64,000 nt of DNA from assembly GCF_947179165.1 (NCBI RefSeq), contig NC_077246.1, positions 72,326,421 to 72,390,420 of the forward strand, read 5' to 3'. Below are positions 23,980 through 36,494 of this stretch, piece by piece. Every line of letters begins with the position of its first letter. Position 1 is the stretch's first letter. The notes under the pieces were generated by a model. It did no database searches, was not told the DNA's origin, and worked only from the letters and a program-made list of their open reading frames with translations. The position numbers were made by a program, and so were the translations under genes. This DNA is from Solanum dulcamara. Lineage: Eukaryota > Streptophyta > Magnoliopsida > Solanales > Solanaceae.

Positions 23980-24352
23980 TGAAGAACTCTAATTTCTAGA
24001 CGTAAGAAAATTTGTATATTGTAGTATATATATTGTGGGGACTCATAAACATACTTGTGCTATTTATAATTAATTTTTCTTAATCCTACAAGGAGTCGAA
24101 TTAATTAATTAGGTTAGAAGCAACTTCTATTCCTAATATATTAGGGAATTCTATACTAACTTGGATGATATTAGAATATCATCGAAATAAATAATTGTTT
24201 GGAAGTGCAAAAGTAAGTATAGCCTTGTCATGTGTTAAATAGGAGGGAAACAAGTTTTTTTTTTTTTAAAAAAATTATTTCATATATACAGATTTATTTG
24301 TGAAAGGGCAAAATCGGAAATTCAAGTCACTTGACAAGTGTGGGTTCTTCAC

Positions 24353-24362
24353 CATAAATAAG
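24353..24362 (+). promoter_or_regulatory. TATA-like box of cystatin copy 4
   Basis: CATAAATAAG is aligned with the TATAAATAAG of copies 2 and 3; the first T is changed to C. It lies 88 bp before the ATG. Confidence 0.6.
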
Positions 24363-24440
24363 TCCACCCAATGAAGTCTTTTATTTGTCACAACATAAAT
24401 ATTTTCCATCCATTCTCTTCTTACAAAGAGAAAAAACAAA

Positions 24441-24845
24441 ATGGCCATCAAATTCAATCCCATCCTTGGAACTCTCTTTGTGGTGGTTGCCACCGTTCTC
24501 CTCCATGTCTCCGACGTACAAGGCTATCGGAAAGACGCTATCGTAGGTGGTATGAGGCCCATAACCAATTTGACTGATCCTGAAGTGGTGGAGATTGGAA
24601 AATTTGCGGTGGATGAACACAACAAAGAGGCGAAGACAAAATTAGAGTTTCAGAAAATAATAAAAGGAGAAAGCCAAGTCGTTGCTGGAACAAATTATCG
24701 ATTGGTCATCACCGCTAAGGACGGTGACTCGCCACATAACTACTTAGCAGAGGTGTGGGACAAGCCATGGGAGAAATTTAGGAACCTTACTTCCTTTGTA
24801 GAATGTAGCCTAGAAAATGGAGAACAAAAATGTATGTTTACTTAA
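24441..24845 (+). CDS. Phytocystatin, secreted, copy 4 (all inhibitory motifs intact)
   Basis: A 134-residue intronless cystatin. The signal peptide is MAIKFNPILGTLFVVVATVL to about Gly28. It has an N-terminal Gly-Gly (36-37), the plant helix motif IGKFAVDEHN (52-61), the first loop QVVAG (79-83) and the second-loop Pro-Trp (109-110). All three contact regions for papain-like proteases are present, so this is the best candidate for a working inhibitor in the cluster. The C-terminal tail has two Cys. The start follows the same A-rich leader and TATA-like block as copies 2 and 3. It is most similar to copy 3 (same orientation, 3.4 kb apart), consistent with tandem duplication. Confidence 0.93.
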   Translation: MAIKFNPILGTLFVVVATVLLHVSDVQGYRKDAIVGGMRPITNLTDPEVVEIGKFAVDEHNKEAKTKLEFQKIIKGESQVVAGTNYRLVITAKDGDSPHNYLAEVWDKPWEKFRNLTSFVECSLENGEQKCMFT

Positions 24846-24949
24846 ATTTTAGTTGATAAAGACGTTAAATCTAAACGAAGTATTTAATCTTCGAAAGAAA
24901 TGTAACGTATACTTTAGAAGTTAATGAAAAGAATCTTCAATTTGTATGG

Positions 24950-26900
24950 ATATGTTTTGCAAGCTATAATCATTTAATGAATATGTACAATGCATGTTTT
25001 GTGATCACTTAAATTTAGGCCTTCTGCTTTTTTCCCTTCTGAAATTTGTATATGTATGTGGATTTACACTTATCAATTGATCAATCAACTACAACTCAAT
25101 CTTTGATCAATAGTAGTTTGTTATAGGAATCTCCTCTATATAAGGTTGTATAATTTTTTTTCGAGGAATAGATCAGATTCAGTTATTTCTCAAGAACAAT
25201 AGCTAAATGGCGCATTGTTTAAATTTATTTTACATAATTAATTATCTTATTCATGTTTATTTCAATTCACTAGCAAATTGTTTGTCTTTTAAGATTTTTT
25301 TTTTAGGAATTATATAAATTTCATTCTAATTCAATAAGATTTACAATAAAATTGATTTTCTTGAACTTCTTTTTAGAGACGGTTTCTCTTCTATTTTGAA
25401 ATTATGTGATTGTCACTTAGGGATGTGATAAAATAAATTGAACTCTTTTATTTGTAAATCAAAGATCTTGAATTTAAATTTTGAAATTAAAGCAATTTCT
25501 AATAAAAATCGCTTTCCTCTAAATAAATCCAGTACAATGTGAATATGAATTAATCCAACGATAGATTTCAAATAGGAAGATGGTTAATAAAGCAAACAAA
25601 AATTTGATAAATTTGTCATGAAGTGCAAAGTAGGCTTGTCATGTGAGTTGAATAAGAGAGAAAAGGACATTTTAGCATCACGAGAATTGTTGTGTTCATT
25701 CTCTTTTTAGGATCCCTTTAATTAATTAATGGCAAAACTACTTTAATTTTAAAAGCAAATCTTCTTCTTGAATTAAAATCTTTTTTCTTGAAGACTTTTT
25801 AAATTCAATAACTTGAATTAAAATTTGTAAATTTAGCAACTAATCTTGCATAAATAACGTGACACCATTGTAAAAAGAAAGTAAAATCCCCATTTTGCGG
25901 CCAATTTTTTTTTTTTAAAAAGAACTATATGTGCCATATGGTAAAATACATCGGATATTAAGTGAAACATGTAAATATTATGCCACCATATAAAAAAAAT
26001 AGAATTAGCTACAAACTTCACAATTGATCTTCCACTGAATTGTTCACGGTTAATAATTTTTTTTGATAGTTTATTGTCAATTCATTATACATCAAAATAA
26101 TTGTCGTGATATGAATAAGATTTCATCATTCTTGATAAAAGATAAAGGATTTGAAAAATAAAAATAATTTCATCCTTTTAATAAGCCATACACAATCCAA
26201 AGAGATAAGTATTGTGTTTAAATTTGAGAAAATAAAAACAATTCTAATAGAAAATGAGTCCAGTCTCTTTAATGAATCTTACATGATTTAAATTTATATT
26301 AGTCCAATTCTAAAAGAATGCAAAATACTAAATAGGTGATTTACAAGAATAATTTTGAAAATAGTTGTTCTTGAACTTTAATTCTTGCTCACCTTGTAGA
26401 TAAAATTTCAAGTTCAACAAATTTTAACTTTTGACAAATTTATCCAAGATACAAACAAGGGTTAACACTTAAAAATTTAAAATCACCCATTGAAGTTTTT
26501 AGGTGGGCAGGAGACAAATTCCCCCCCCCCCCCCCAATCCCCCACTTCCACAAAAAAAGTGCAAAAATAGGTGGTGGTCAAAAGAGTAAAATTTTTAGAT
26601 CTATACACTTTTAATTTAGTGTGTTATAGTAATAAAATATTAACGTGACACATAAATTTTAAAGTATTTAACTGATATCATAAAGATTAATTGAAGTGTT
26701 ATAATGTGCACACTCAAAATTAAATTGCTTACTTAACCAAATTGTATTATAACAACAATATATATAAGGAAACATTAAACCTAAACCTGAGATTATAATT
26801 TCCCAAAAATTATATTTACATAATTTCTAAAATATAGGAATAAAATCCAAATGACCTAAAAACAAACTCAATGCATCAACTTGACTCTTTTCCAACCCAT
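24950..26900. other. Intergenic region between cystatin copy 4 and IMP
   Basis: The stretch holds the copy 4 3' UTR, then AT-rich DNA. Two weak, old matches to a SINE 3' region are visible (about 25490-25560 and 26245-26335). A C homopolymer of 15 lies at 26521-26535. No gene is supported. Confidence 0.5.
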
Positions 26901-26924
26901 CACCCAGCAAAATAATATTTGAAG

Positions 26925-29900
26925 ATGGCTCAAAATGGTCACTCCCCATTACTCTATTCTTCAAAAATCACACACTCACACACATTGTAATTGGTATGTC
27001 TTGATGTGTTTATAAATCTGTTTTTTTAAAAAAATGAATTTCAGGTTCACTAGAAGAATTCTTGGCTGTTGCAGTTGATGCAGCTAAACGAGCTGGAGAG
27101 GTTAATTTAATCAAATTGATTAAATTAATTTATTTAATTTCCATCCAAATTGATTAATTCTATTTTACTCTGTTTTCTTGATTTTATTGTCTCAATTTTT
27201 TTGGTCTTTTTCAGATAATCTGCAAAGGATTTCACGAGACTAAGCATGTGGTGCACAAAGGCCAGGTATTTTTTTTTTAATATATGTAAAAAAAAAAATA
27301 TTTGTGTTTCATGTGCTTTTATAAATCACACTAGTTTGTTGTTATTGTAACTTCCTAAGTATGCTATGTATTGTTTTTTCCATTGTGCTACATTTTGTTG
27401 TTGTTAATTTGTTTTCATTTATGTGTTCTATTTTTCAAACTGCTTTGATATGCTTTACTTGAACCGAGTTTCTATTGGAAACATTGGCGAAGTTAGGAAT
27501 TTTGCTAGGAGTGTTCAGTACTTTAGTATATTTTTCTAAAGAGTTGTTCTTTTTACCTATATACATAGTATTATTTTCTATAAGCACAATGTAATTTTTC
27601 GACGAATGGTGTTCGATTGACCACCTTTGGATCAATGTAGTTATGCCACTGATCGGAAACGATCTCTCTATCTTTATGAGATAGGGATAAGGTTTGTGTA
27701 CCCTCTATCCTCCCCAAACCCCACTTGTGGGATTACACTGGCTATGTTGTTGTTGTTATAGATGATGATTGGTGTTTTGGGTAGTATAGGCTATAAGGAA
27801 AGTGTTTGTCATATATTTGAGTATGAAAAGCGATAACAATGTTTACGTTTTGGTCGAAGCAAGTGATTTAGAGTTAGAATTGTGATATTTGTGAAGGAAA
27901 ATGACTTCTGCATACCAAAGATTTGAACTTTATGGGTTCGCCGTTCAAAATTCCACCAGAGTCTATTTGATGTATTGAGTACAGAATCTATTTTGTTGTA
28001 CATATACAGTGGTGATGAACTCATAACTTCTCTATTACATTAGTCATGTTGCCTATAACTGAGAGAAGTCATTGTTCCCTTTTCGATTGACAATATTTTT
28101 CTTGACGAAAACAATTCGGAAAGTTCAAGTCATTGGAAAACGATACCATCAAAGAAAGCATTTTCCCGGAAAAATATTACCAATCATATAGGAAACACTT
28201 AAAGTCAAGTTTACAAGACATTATAGTAGGAGGATTGGGTTTATAGGCTTTGATTTACCCTTTTACTGAATGTAGGTGGATTTGGTCACAGAGACCGACA
28301 AGGCATGTGAAGATCTCATATTCAATCATCTCAAGCAACATTTTCCGGGTCACAAGGTTAACTTCTATCGATAGCATTTGGTTAACTGTACTATATTTGA
28401 AAATTCAGTTATTCTGTTTCTCATTCTTTACTATAATATCCCTTCACTTTAGTTCATAGGTGAAGAAACAGTTGCTGCTACTGGGGATTTCGAGTTAACT
28501 GATGAACCGACTTGGATAGTTGATCCGGTTGATGGCACAACTAATTTTGTGCATGGGTAAGCATAACTTATATATTCCGTGACAAGCTACTTTATATTGT
28601 ATTATTGCTAGCTGAGCCTCTCGAGCCATTTGTTGGCACGATGTGATCGTTGTAGGTTTCCTTCTGTCTGTGTCTCTATTGGTCTCACAATTGGGAAGAT
28701 TCCAACAGTTGGCGTTGTTTATGACCCAATTATCGATGAGGTGAGATATTTAGTGCTCCCAAACAGTAACAAAGAGCAGCAAGTAGTAATCTTTTGCTGA
28801 TATGTAGTAAAAGAGGTTGGTTTTTGACATGTAGCTATTCACTGGAATTGATGGGAAAGGTGCGTTTCTTAATGGGAAATCTATCAAAGGTATGTCACAT
28901 ATCAAACGCAGCATCCCTCTTATTGCATTGTGTTTACACTCTATTGATCTCTAATGCTTTAATATATACAGTATCTTCACAGTCCGAACTTGTAAAGTCC
29001 CTCCTTGGCACAGAGGTAATTGACGGTCTCTATAGTTGCTTTATAATTTGATCTCAGCAAGCATCCTTTAGTTCATGAATGGCAACGAAACACAATTACT
29101 TCTGCAGTTTGATTATTCTGTTGTCATGATGAAATTTTGAGTAATCGTTTTCAAGACTACTGTCCAACTCCGGATAGGTTCTGATAGACTTGGAAGCAGA
29201 ATATAATTACAGTTAAAGTGAAGGCATTTTTCAAATTTTATGGACTTAAGCAATCTTTCCCCCTTGAGCTAACTTTTGGGGTTGAATTAGGCCAAGTGCC
29301 ATATCTTTACATAGTATCAGAGACAAGTCCATCCTTGTTTGAGCTCCGGTCCATGCTCCAGTTGGGTCTGAGCGTGAAGGTGGATGTTAAGAGTGGATTA
29401 GAATCCGACGTTAGTTGGGGAATGAACTAGTGGTTTGCTTATATGGACTTGGGCAATCCTCCCCTCTTGAGCTAGCTTTGTGGGGTTGAGTTGGACTCAT
29501 GTGTCATATCTATAAAAGCTTCAAATCATTTTGACCAAATTTAGTTATTGGTTCCGACTTCTATAAAGATGTAACTACAATGAACCTGCCAATCAACTAA
29601 ACCTTTAAGCCTGCTTTGTTTGAATTTGGAAATATGAAACATATTTGTTTTGCGGCAAAGAAAATTGTGTGGTGTCCAATCTCTAGCAAAGACTGCTTAA
29701 AAAGTCTCTTCTCATTGCTAGATTCACAAGTTGTAATTTTTAAGAAAAATAGGATCATATTATGGTGATGTACGAAATAGGATCATATTTTGGTGATGTA
29801 CGTAAGATTTAGTAACGATCATCTATAGTAGACCGTATCTGAAATTACATGTATAAATATGCTGATTCGCTTTTGCTGTTTACCTCTTGATATTCTTAAA

Positions 29901-30711
29901 ATCTACTCAAATTTTGTTTACTCAAACAGGTTGGAACTACGAGGGATAACTTAACTGTAGAAGCCACAACAAGGAGAATCAATAACCTGCTTTTCAAGGT
30001 AGGCGTCCAAAGTTCAGCTAAGAAACGCGTTTCAGACAAAATAAAATTAACTTGAATGTTATATTACAGGTTAGATCCCTCCGAATGTGTGGTTCATGTG
30101 CACTTGATCTCTGTTGGGTGGCATGTGGAAGGCTTGAACTCTTCTATTTAGTTGGATTCGGAGGCCCTTGGTAAGGCAATTTCTTCAATCTAATTGCATA
30201 CGATATGTTGCTGATGGAATGTTTCTACTTACAGGGACGTGGCTGGTGGCGCTGTAATAGTGAAGGAAGCTGGAGGCGTCCTGTTTGATCCGTGAGTAAC
30301 ACATTTTATTCCTGAGACAGCGTTATATGTTGCTGATGGAATGTTTCTACTTGCCTTGAAAAATGAAGGTTTCTTGAATCAAATAATTAACTACACTTGT
30401 AAAGTAAATCATTTATGGAAGTGTTTAAGTAAAGCAGAGGCGGATTCAAAATTTTAAGTTTACTAGGTTCACTCCTGAAGTGAAGGAGCAATAAGAAAAA
30501 TCCGGCATGAAATGCACAGGAAGTTTGAAATGTCTAATGAAAATAGTTTCAAGTTAGTTATTTCACACTAAAAGAATAGCCTTTGATGTGTAGTTGTGTT
30601 TGTTTTTGAATCAGATCTGGTTCGGAATTTGACATCACAGCTCAACGTGTAGCTGCTACAAACCCTCATCTCAAGGAAGCGTTTATCGCAGCCCTGCAGC
30701 AATCCGAATGA
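26925..30711 (+). CDS. Inositol monophosphatase (IMP), 12 exons
   Basis: It hydrolyses inositol phosphates to free myo-inositol; plant members also act on L-galactose 1-phosphate in ascorbate synthesis. Exons: 26925-26937, 27045-27100, 27215-27265, 28276-28356, 28453-28556, 28656-28740, 28835-28889, 28972-29015, 29930-29998, 30070-30170, 30235-30291, 30615-30711. All have GT-AG borders and compatible phases, giving 270 residues. Metal-binding residues are present: Glu71 in GEE, Asp91 and Asp94 in [11 protein letters not shown], and Asp221 in [15 protein letters not shown], each one position after human IMPA1. The N-terminus [20 protein letters not shown] fits plant IMPs, which supports the 13-nt first exon even though its donor (GTCACT) is weak. 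Intron 8 (914 bp) carries a TRIM element and intron 3 a SINE. It appears intact and is probably cytosolic. Confidence 0.93.
27650..27757 (+). mobile_element. TS-like SINE in IMP intron 3
   Basis: This contains ATCGGAAACGATCTCTCTAT, GATAGGGATAAGGTTTGTGT, CCCCACTTGTGGGATTACAC and a terminal TTGTTGTTG tail, in sense orientation to IMP. It belongs to the same family as the copies at 4081 and 63409. Confidence 0.7.
29180..29511 (+). mobile_element. TRIM retroelement in IMP intron 8
   Basis: Two related direct repeats (about 29180-29311 and 29385-29511) share GGACTT(A/G)(A/G)GCAATC, CTTGAGCTA and GGGGTTGA. The first ends TTTACA and is followed at once by TAGTATCAGAGA (PBS-like, cf. TGGTATCAGAGC). 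The second is preceded by GAGCGTGAAGGTGGA, a worn polypurine tract, and starts TGTTAAGAG. The internal part is only about 70 bp with no coding capacity, which fits a terminal-repeat retrotransposon in miniature. Confidence 0.65.
30202..30353 (+). repeat. Short duplication of the intron 10 end into intron 11 of IMP
   Basis: About 28 bp starting ATGTTGCTGATGGAATGTTT occurs at about 30205-30230, just before the exon 11 acceptor, and again at about 30327-30353 inside intron 11. The second copy lacks the acceptor AG. Confidence 0.8.
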
Positions 30712-31044
30712 GTATCATAGGAAATGTAACGCCGATATCCAGAACCAGTTAAGTTCTTTCATTATTGAACTTGATAAAGCTCCATCTTCTGGATGTGAGC
30801 GTATTAGTTCAAGAAAATTCACTTCTTGTCCTGCATTACAAGTTTCATCCAAATCATTATAGTTAGCTGAGATATTGCTACTGATTTTCTTTTAGTAGCT
30901 ACTGTTATCTTGCTATATGCTGTAAGAAACTTTCTTGTAAAGCTCATATGTGACCTCCAAAAATGTCTTTTTGTTTTTGTTTTGCAAGAATCTGACATCA
31001 ATGATAAAAACATAGTTTGCAAATTTCTTGTCTTTCTAGTAACT

Positions 31045-31195
31045 TTAGCTTAGATCTTTAGTGGTAAGAGTGTAGCGTGTGATACGTGAATAAGGTGCAC
31101 GTCATGAGTTTGAACTTTGTTATAGACAAAAAGCCCGGTGTTAAGTGGAGAAGAGTAGAGGGGTAAATCCACTTTCTTTTTTAGCTATCAATGTG
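31045..31195 (+). mobile_element. tRNA-derived SINE-like element
   Basis: TAGTGGTAAGAGTGTAGCG resembles an A box, and TCATGAGTTTGAACTTTG, about 35 bp later, resembles a B box. The tail block AAAAAGCCCGGTGTTAAGTG follows. The order fits a plant SINE; boundaries are approximate. Confidence 0.5.
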
Positions 31196-31735
31196 GGATT
31201 TTGTTCGAACATTTAACAACCCATATTCTAGCTTAGGATAGTACAGTTATGCCTACTAAAACAAGGTACACACTCAAGATTAGAATTCTAGCATATTTGT
31301 TTTGGTAATAAAAATTCTAACGTTTGTTATTCACAATAAGGATATAAGTCTCAAATCATGCTTTGGATTCGATTCAGGATCCATAGTCATCAACAAAAAG
31401 GTCTCCTCCTTCCTTCAATATCATGATTGGGACGATTAGGCCAGATAACAACCAAAGGTTTGTTCTATGTTGACATTTGTATCTACCTTGTTGTCCTTAT
31501 TTATTGACCTAGCAAATCATGCAAGGAAGCGAAGTGGAATCTATTAGAATAGAAAATAGTGCAGTTTGAACACTCTATAACAATAAAGCTATGAGGTTGG
31601 CATGAAAGTGAGGTCTTGTCAACTCAAATGCCAGCTTTAGAAATTCAAGGAAGCAATTTTACGTGTTACCACAAGTTCTCCACAAATATCATAGTCCCTT
31701 AACAAGTGTTCCCTAAACCTGCAAGGTCAATGGGC

Positions 31736-32078
31736 CTCAAAACTGAAGACAACATCCTAACTCAATTGTAAAAGCTTAGCTTATAAGGGGAAGATTGTTC
31801 AAAACTATATAACGAGTCCAAATTTTTCTCATTCCACCGATGCGAGACTTAACACCTAGCTAGTCTCACGCCCAAGGTTGAACATCTGGAATGTGGACAA
31901 TTTAATATGGGGATCCAACATTGCTAAACCATAAATTGAGATAGGACATGGCTCTGATACCATGTCGAATGAACTTTGAACCTAGCTCAATCCCAAAAGC
32001 TAGCTCATGGAGGAAGAATTATCCACGACCATATAAAAGGTCCAGATTCTCCCCATCTTGCCGATGTGGGACTCAACA
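31736..32078 (-). mobile_element. TRIM retroelement (very short internal region)
   Basis: On the minus strand the right-hand LTR (32078-31963, 116 bp) starts TGTTGAGTCCCACATCGGC and ends TTCGACA, immediately followed by TGGTATCAGAGCC, a perfect initiator-Met PBS. The second LTR (31854 to about 31736) starts TGTTAAGTCTCGCATCGG and is preceded by GGGCGTGAGACTAGCTAGG, a damaged polypurine tract. The internal region is about 108 bp. It has no coding capacity and depends on other elements for movement. Confidence 0.75.
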
Positions 32079-32079
32079 G

Positions 32080-33525
32080 AGTTTGAAATGAGTTCACACG
32101 ATCATGCTCTAATCACGTTAGGATCAAACTACCCTTTGTACTTCTTCCGTGATCGTGCAACTCTAACAAGTTCTCCCGTAGTCACACTCTAACCACAAAC
32201 TATCAATAAGGCTGATCATGAGCCCTTTTTTCTCCAAAATCTTAGGTCTATCGTCTCTCAATTTTCGCGACCGTCACACATTCCCTTTTTACCCCTCCAA
32301 TTTTGGATCGCACCGCTAACTTTTCTTGATCGATTCATAATTCGAATCCACCACAATTCAAGACATAAAGTCAACATATGCCATATTATGTATTAATGTT
32401 TCTTTCATAGACTTGGACTTTAGTTTAGAGCCATAGGTTTCCTATTTGGTTGTCAAAAATGCATATTTCCTACTAGTCGGTAGTGAGATGACAAAAAATG
32501 CATCTAATATTTTAGCTAATAAGTTAAATTTAATTTGACTCACAATATACAAGTGGCAACAAAGGAAGGAAATATTCATTCGTTTCTTTTTGTTTGTCAT
32601 AATTTAACTCATCATCAAATATGTTTTGAAAAAGATAGATCTACTTATAAACTTACACTCTAAAACATGGTATAATACTTTACTAATTAATTATAAAACT
32701 TGTATTCTTAAATAACAATAACTACAACAAATATTATGAAACTTGTGATATTAAACATGCCATAGTATTTGTGTTAAATATAAAAGTTTCTCATTAAAAA
32801 AAAATATTAAAAGCGGCATTTTATTTTTGCTTAAAACTCTTCTTCAAAGAGTAGATGAAATGTTAAAATCTTAGACCATAATGCATCTGGAGAATGAAAT
32901 ATCACCTAACAAGAAAGTGAACAGTTGATATTTGGCAGAAGCACCAGAATTTCGATTTTGGTGGATTACCAATTTTTTGTGTGGCGGAGCCAAAAATTTA
33001 TATAAACGGATTATAGTTGGGATTCGAAATTTCGAATTTATCACCTAAAGCAGCATTTGATCTACTTTTCCAATTACATTAAATTTATTAGTAATTTTAA
33101 GAGAATTTAATAGGCCATATATAACCAAAAAAATATTAGTGATAAGTTTTATTTTAATCTTTATGATGTTTGACTAAGTACATTAAACCTCCAATTAAGT
33201 GAAGTGATCCACTATTAAACCTTTAGCTTGCGATTATTTACGAATTTACCAAATTATCAATCGCTATGGTATTTATGACCCATGTATAATGTTAATTTTG
33301 TATTATTAGTCAATATTGAGGGTAATATTATTTTAAAAGTAGTGTAAAAGGGACCAAAACCACATTTTTGTTAATTAAAGGTTCAATTTACTTGTTCATC
33401 GTAACAAAGATTAAAATTAAAGTTAATCAATAATTGAGGGACTAAGATTATCCCCTTCAAAGTGATGAGATGATTATCATGTAAACTATGACAGTCTGGG
33501 AGAGAGTGTTTATCTCCAAGAACTA
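32080..33525. other. Intergenic DNA
   Basis: AT-rich with no supported gene. The AATATTTGGCAGAAGCACCA-like words near 32925 and 35695 recur, which hints at an old duplicated segment, but I could not define it. Confidence 0.4.
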
Positions 33526-33529
33526 ATTT

Positions 33530-34560
33530 GGATTCGTGCGAGGGCGATCGACTACAAAAGTCATCCAGGAGACTGTTGGAGCAATATAGAGACAAGAAGA
33601 GGGACTTGCATATGATGTTCATTGACCTAGAAAAGGCATATGATAAATTCCATAGGGAGTCCTTTGAAAATATATGGAGTCTAAAGGTGTACGTGTGGCT
33701 TACATAAGGGTTATTAAGGAGATGAATGATGGAGTGAAGACTTGAGTTAGGAGAGTGGAAGGAGACGCATAACACTTTTTGATTGTGATGGAGTTGCACC
33801 AGGGATCAACCTTAAGCCCGTTTATGTTTGCCGTAGTGATGGAGGAATTGACATGAAATATTCAAAAACAGGTGTCGTGGTATGTTATTCACAGATGACA
33901 ATATTGAGACGCGCAGTGGAGTTAACAATAGGCTGAAAATTCGGAGAAAGACCCTAGAGTCTAAATGTTTTAGGTTAAGTAGGCCTAAAATAGAGGGCGA
34001 GTTCAGTGAAGTAATTGAATAAAAGTGGAAGTAAGGATCGAGGTACAAGTCATATCCAAGGGAAGAAGCTTCAAATATCTTGAATCCATAATCTAAGGAG
34101 ACAAGGAAATTGCCAATGATATCACACATCGTATTGGAGTCAGGTTGGTGAGATGGAGGCTTACCTCCGGGGTACTGTGCGATGACATCAAAGTTTAAAG
34201 GTAAAGTCTACAGAGTGGTGGTTAGACCACGATTGTTGTATGAGGCAAAGTGTTGGCCAGTCAAGAATTTTCTCGTTCAGAAGATGAAAATTGGGGTAAC
34301 AACATTGTTAGACAAAATATAACATAGCTTCACCTGATTGAGGATATGAAATTTAGATAAGTGGATCAGGGTAGAGAATTAGTAGATAGCTTAGTGTTAT
34401 CACTCATTATGTGGGAGTGTAGGGGCTATAGCCCATTCCTCTCCTTTTCTCCTTCTAGTAACATTATTTAGTTATCGTGTAGTTTCATACCCTTCGTTGT
34501 GTATTACTATATATTGCTTCAGTTATTTTGTAATTTGCTATTTTACCATCTTATTTTTTT
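33530..34560 (+). mobile_element. Degenerate LINE (RTE-like) reverse transcriptase
   Basis: Broken frames on the plus strand still show reverse-transcriptase landmarks in order: MMFIDLEKAYDK near 33615, ELHQGSTLSPFMFAVVMEEL near 33789, an FTDD (altered FADD) near 33885, FKYLESII near 34070, VRWRLTSGVLCDDIKV near 34148 and CWPVKNFLVQKMK near 34252. These are the motifs of a non-LTR reverse transcriptase common in plants, probably RTE clade. Many stops and frameshifts are present, and the endonuclease part is missing, so it is a 5'-truncated dead copy. The end is taken to be in the T-rich tract near 34550. Confidence 0.75.
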
Positions 34561-36008
34561 TTACGATCCCACGTCGAATACTTCTACTTTAAGCTTAGGA
34601 TCTATCAGGCATATATTGTTGGTTATCATTTAAACTTCAACCCAATGCACAAAGTAATTTATGTAATTATCATAGTTAGTGCTAATATTATTGCCAATAA
34701 ACAAATATTAAAATTTTATAGTACACAGTTAACGCGTGTGACATGTCTCTAATCATGTGATTTACAAGTGCATTTGGCAAAATATTGTTGGCCGTACCTT
34801 AATACACTTTTGATAATTTTCACGTAGCAGTTTACTATAAAAGGACAAACATAATCTTTTTAATTAGCAATAAAAATCTTGTTTGAGTTCATAAACAGCT
34901 CAGCAATGTCGCATTTAATAGAAACAAATCACTAGAAATCTTAGGTCCATTATATTGTGTCTAATTAATATTGGCATTATGCAATGGTTCTAATTTGAAA
35001 TGATTAAAAGAATTAATTGATTTGTTTTTTTATTTTTTACTTTCATTATAAGCCAAAGGAATTCAGCAGGAGCCGCTAAAATGTGTATATTAATAAGTAT
35101 CTAATTATGCTAGTCATGATATTTAATTATGTATGAATCTTTGGTATTAAGACACTAATCATGTATTTTATGCTCCATTTTAATGATTTTAAGTGCTTAT
35201 GGACAATATGAGAAGTTGATTCATGATTTAAGTATATAGTTTTTTTTAGACTGCAAATTTCAAAAGTCATTAATTTTTTCTTTTATAAATTGCATAAATA
35301 CGCCAACAAGGACTTTTTCCACTGCGAATTTATGAGAAATTTGTGTTCCAAAATATGATTTTTCCACTTTATTTTCATCGAACCAACTCACTAGGAAAAT
35401 GCATGATGAAAAATAGATTCTCATAAAATACTAAAAAGTTTTTTAATTTTCTCATGTGAAAAAACACTACTATTTTTTTTCTTTCACTAAACAGTTTTTA
35501 ATGAAAGAATTTGATGCAAAAATAGTGATTAGTAATGCTTGTCATATAAATTGAAACGTAAGAATGTTTTATATTTCACTAAAATTAAGTGGTAATTTTA
35601 TTTTGTTGCTTGATCACGTTAAAGTGTGCAAATAAAAATGTATAAAGAGGATGTGAAACATCACACATTACCTAACAATAAACAGTTAATATTTGGCAGA
35701 GGAGAAGTACCAAGTGAATCCCATCATCAACTTGGACATTACTCGTGCATTAAATTTTTTGAGACGAATTCAGAATTTAAATTTAATAGTTTAGGTGAGT
35801 AAAGTGAATAATGAATAATTAAGATATGAAATTCATGAAAAAATAATAGTATTAACTATTTTTTTGGGCCGTTAACTTCTTTTTTCTAGAAAAAAAGTCT
35901 ATTTATATTAGTATATTTATATTATTCAATTAGAAGGAAGTACGTGGGTTTACATCTAGTTTCTTGCACACACATCCTATAATAATGTTGTCTCCCTATC
36001 TGACTGAT

Positions 36009-36057
<49 letters not shown>

Positions 36058-36457
36058 TTTTTCCTCTCTTTAATGTCCCTTTTAAGAAACCAAATATATA
36101 TATGAAATTTCGAGGAAACATCATCTAAGAAAGGGATACTATGATATTGAAAATGAAATATGAATGAGAATAAAATACGTTATCTTTCAATGGCCCAATT
36201 GAAAAGCGAGGAGGAAACGAAGCTATCAATGGAACTTAGCTTGACGTTATACAAGCAATTAAATTTGTAGCTACTTCATTACTATTTCTCTCCTTTTTTT
36301 GTAATATCGAAAAATTAGTAAAAGACTGAAAAGTTCATTTTTGCATCTTGAATTTTGGTGATTTGAGGCTCGAATTTGAGATTTCTAGTTAAGAATGAGG
36401 TTTGAGGTTTCTGAATCATTCCATTACGATCCATATTGATACAAACATTCATTATAG

Positions 36458-36486
<29 letters not shown>
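34561..36486. other. Intergenic AT-rich DNA with microsatellites
   Basis: An AAT run lies at about 36009-36055 and a TA run at about 36463-36488; the Copia element is inserted in this second run. No gene is supported. Confidence 0.55.

Positions 36487-36494
<8 letters not shown>

Noticed and set aside
28794..29430. Frames in IMP introns
   Set aside because: They overlap exon borders and the TRIM; splicing phases of the IMP exons explain the region.
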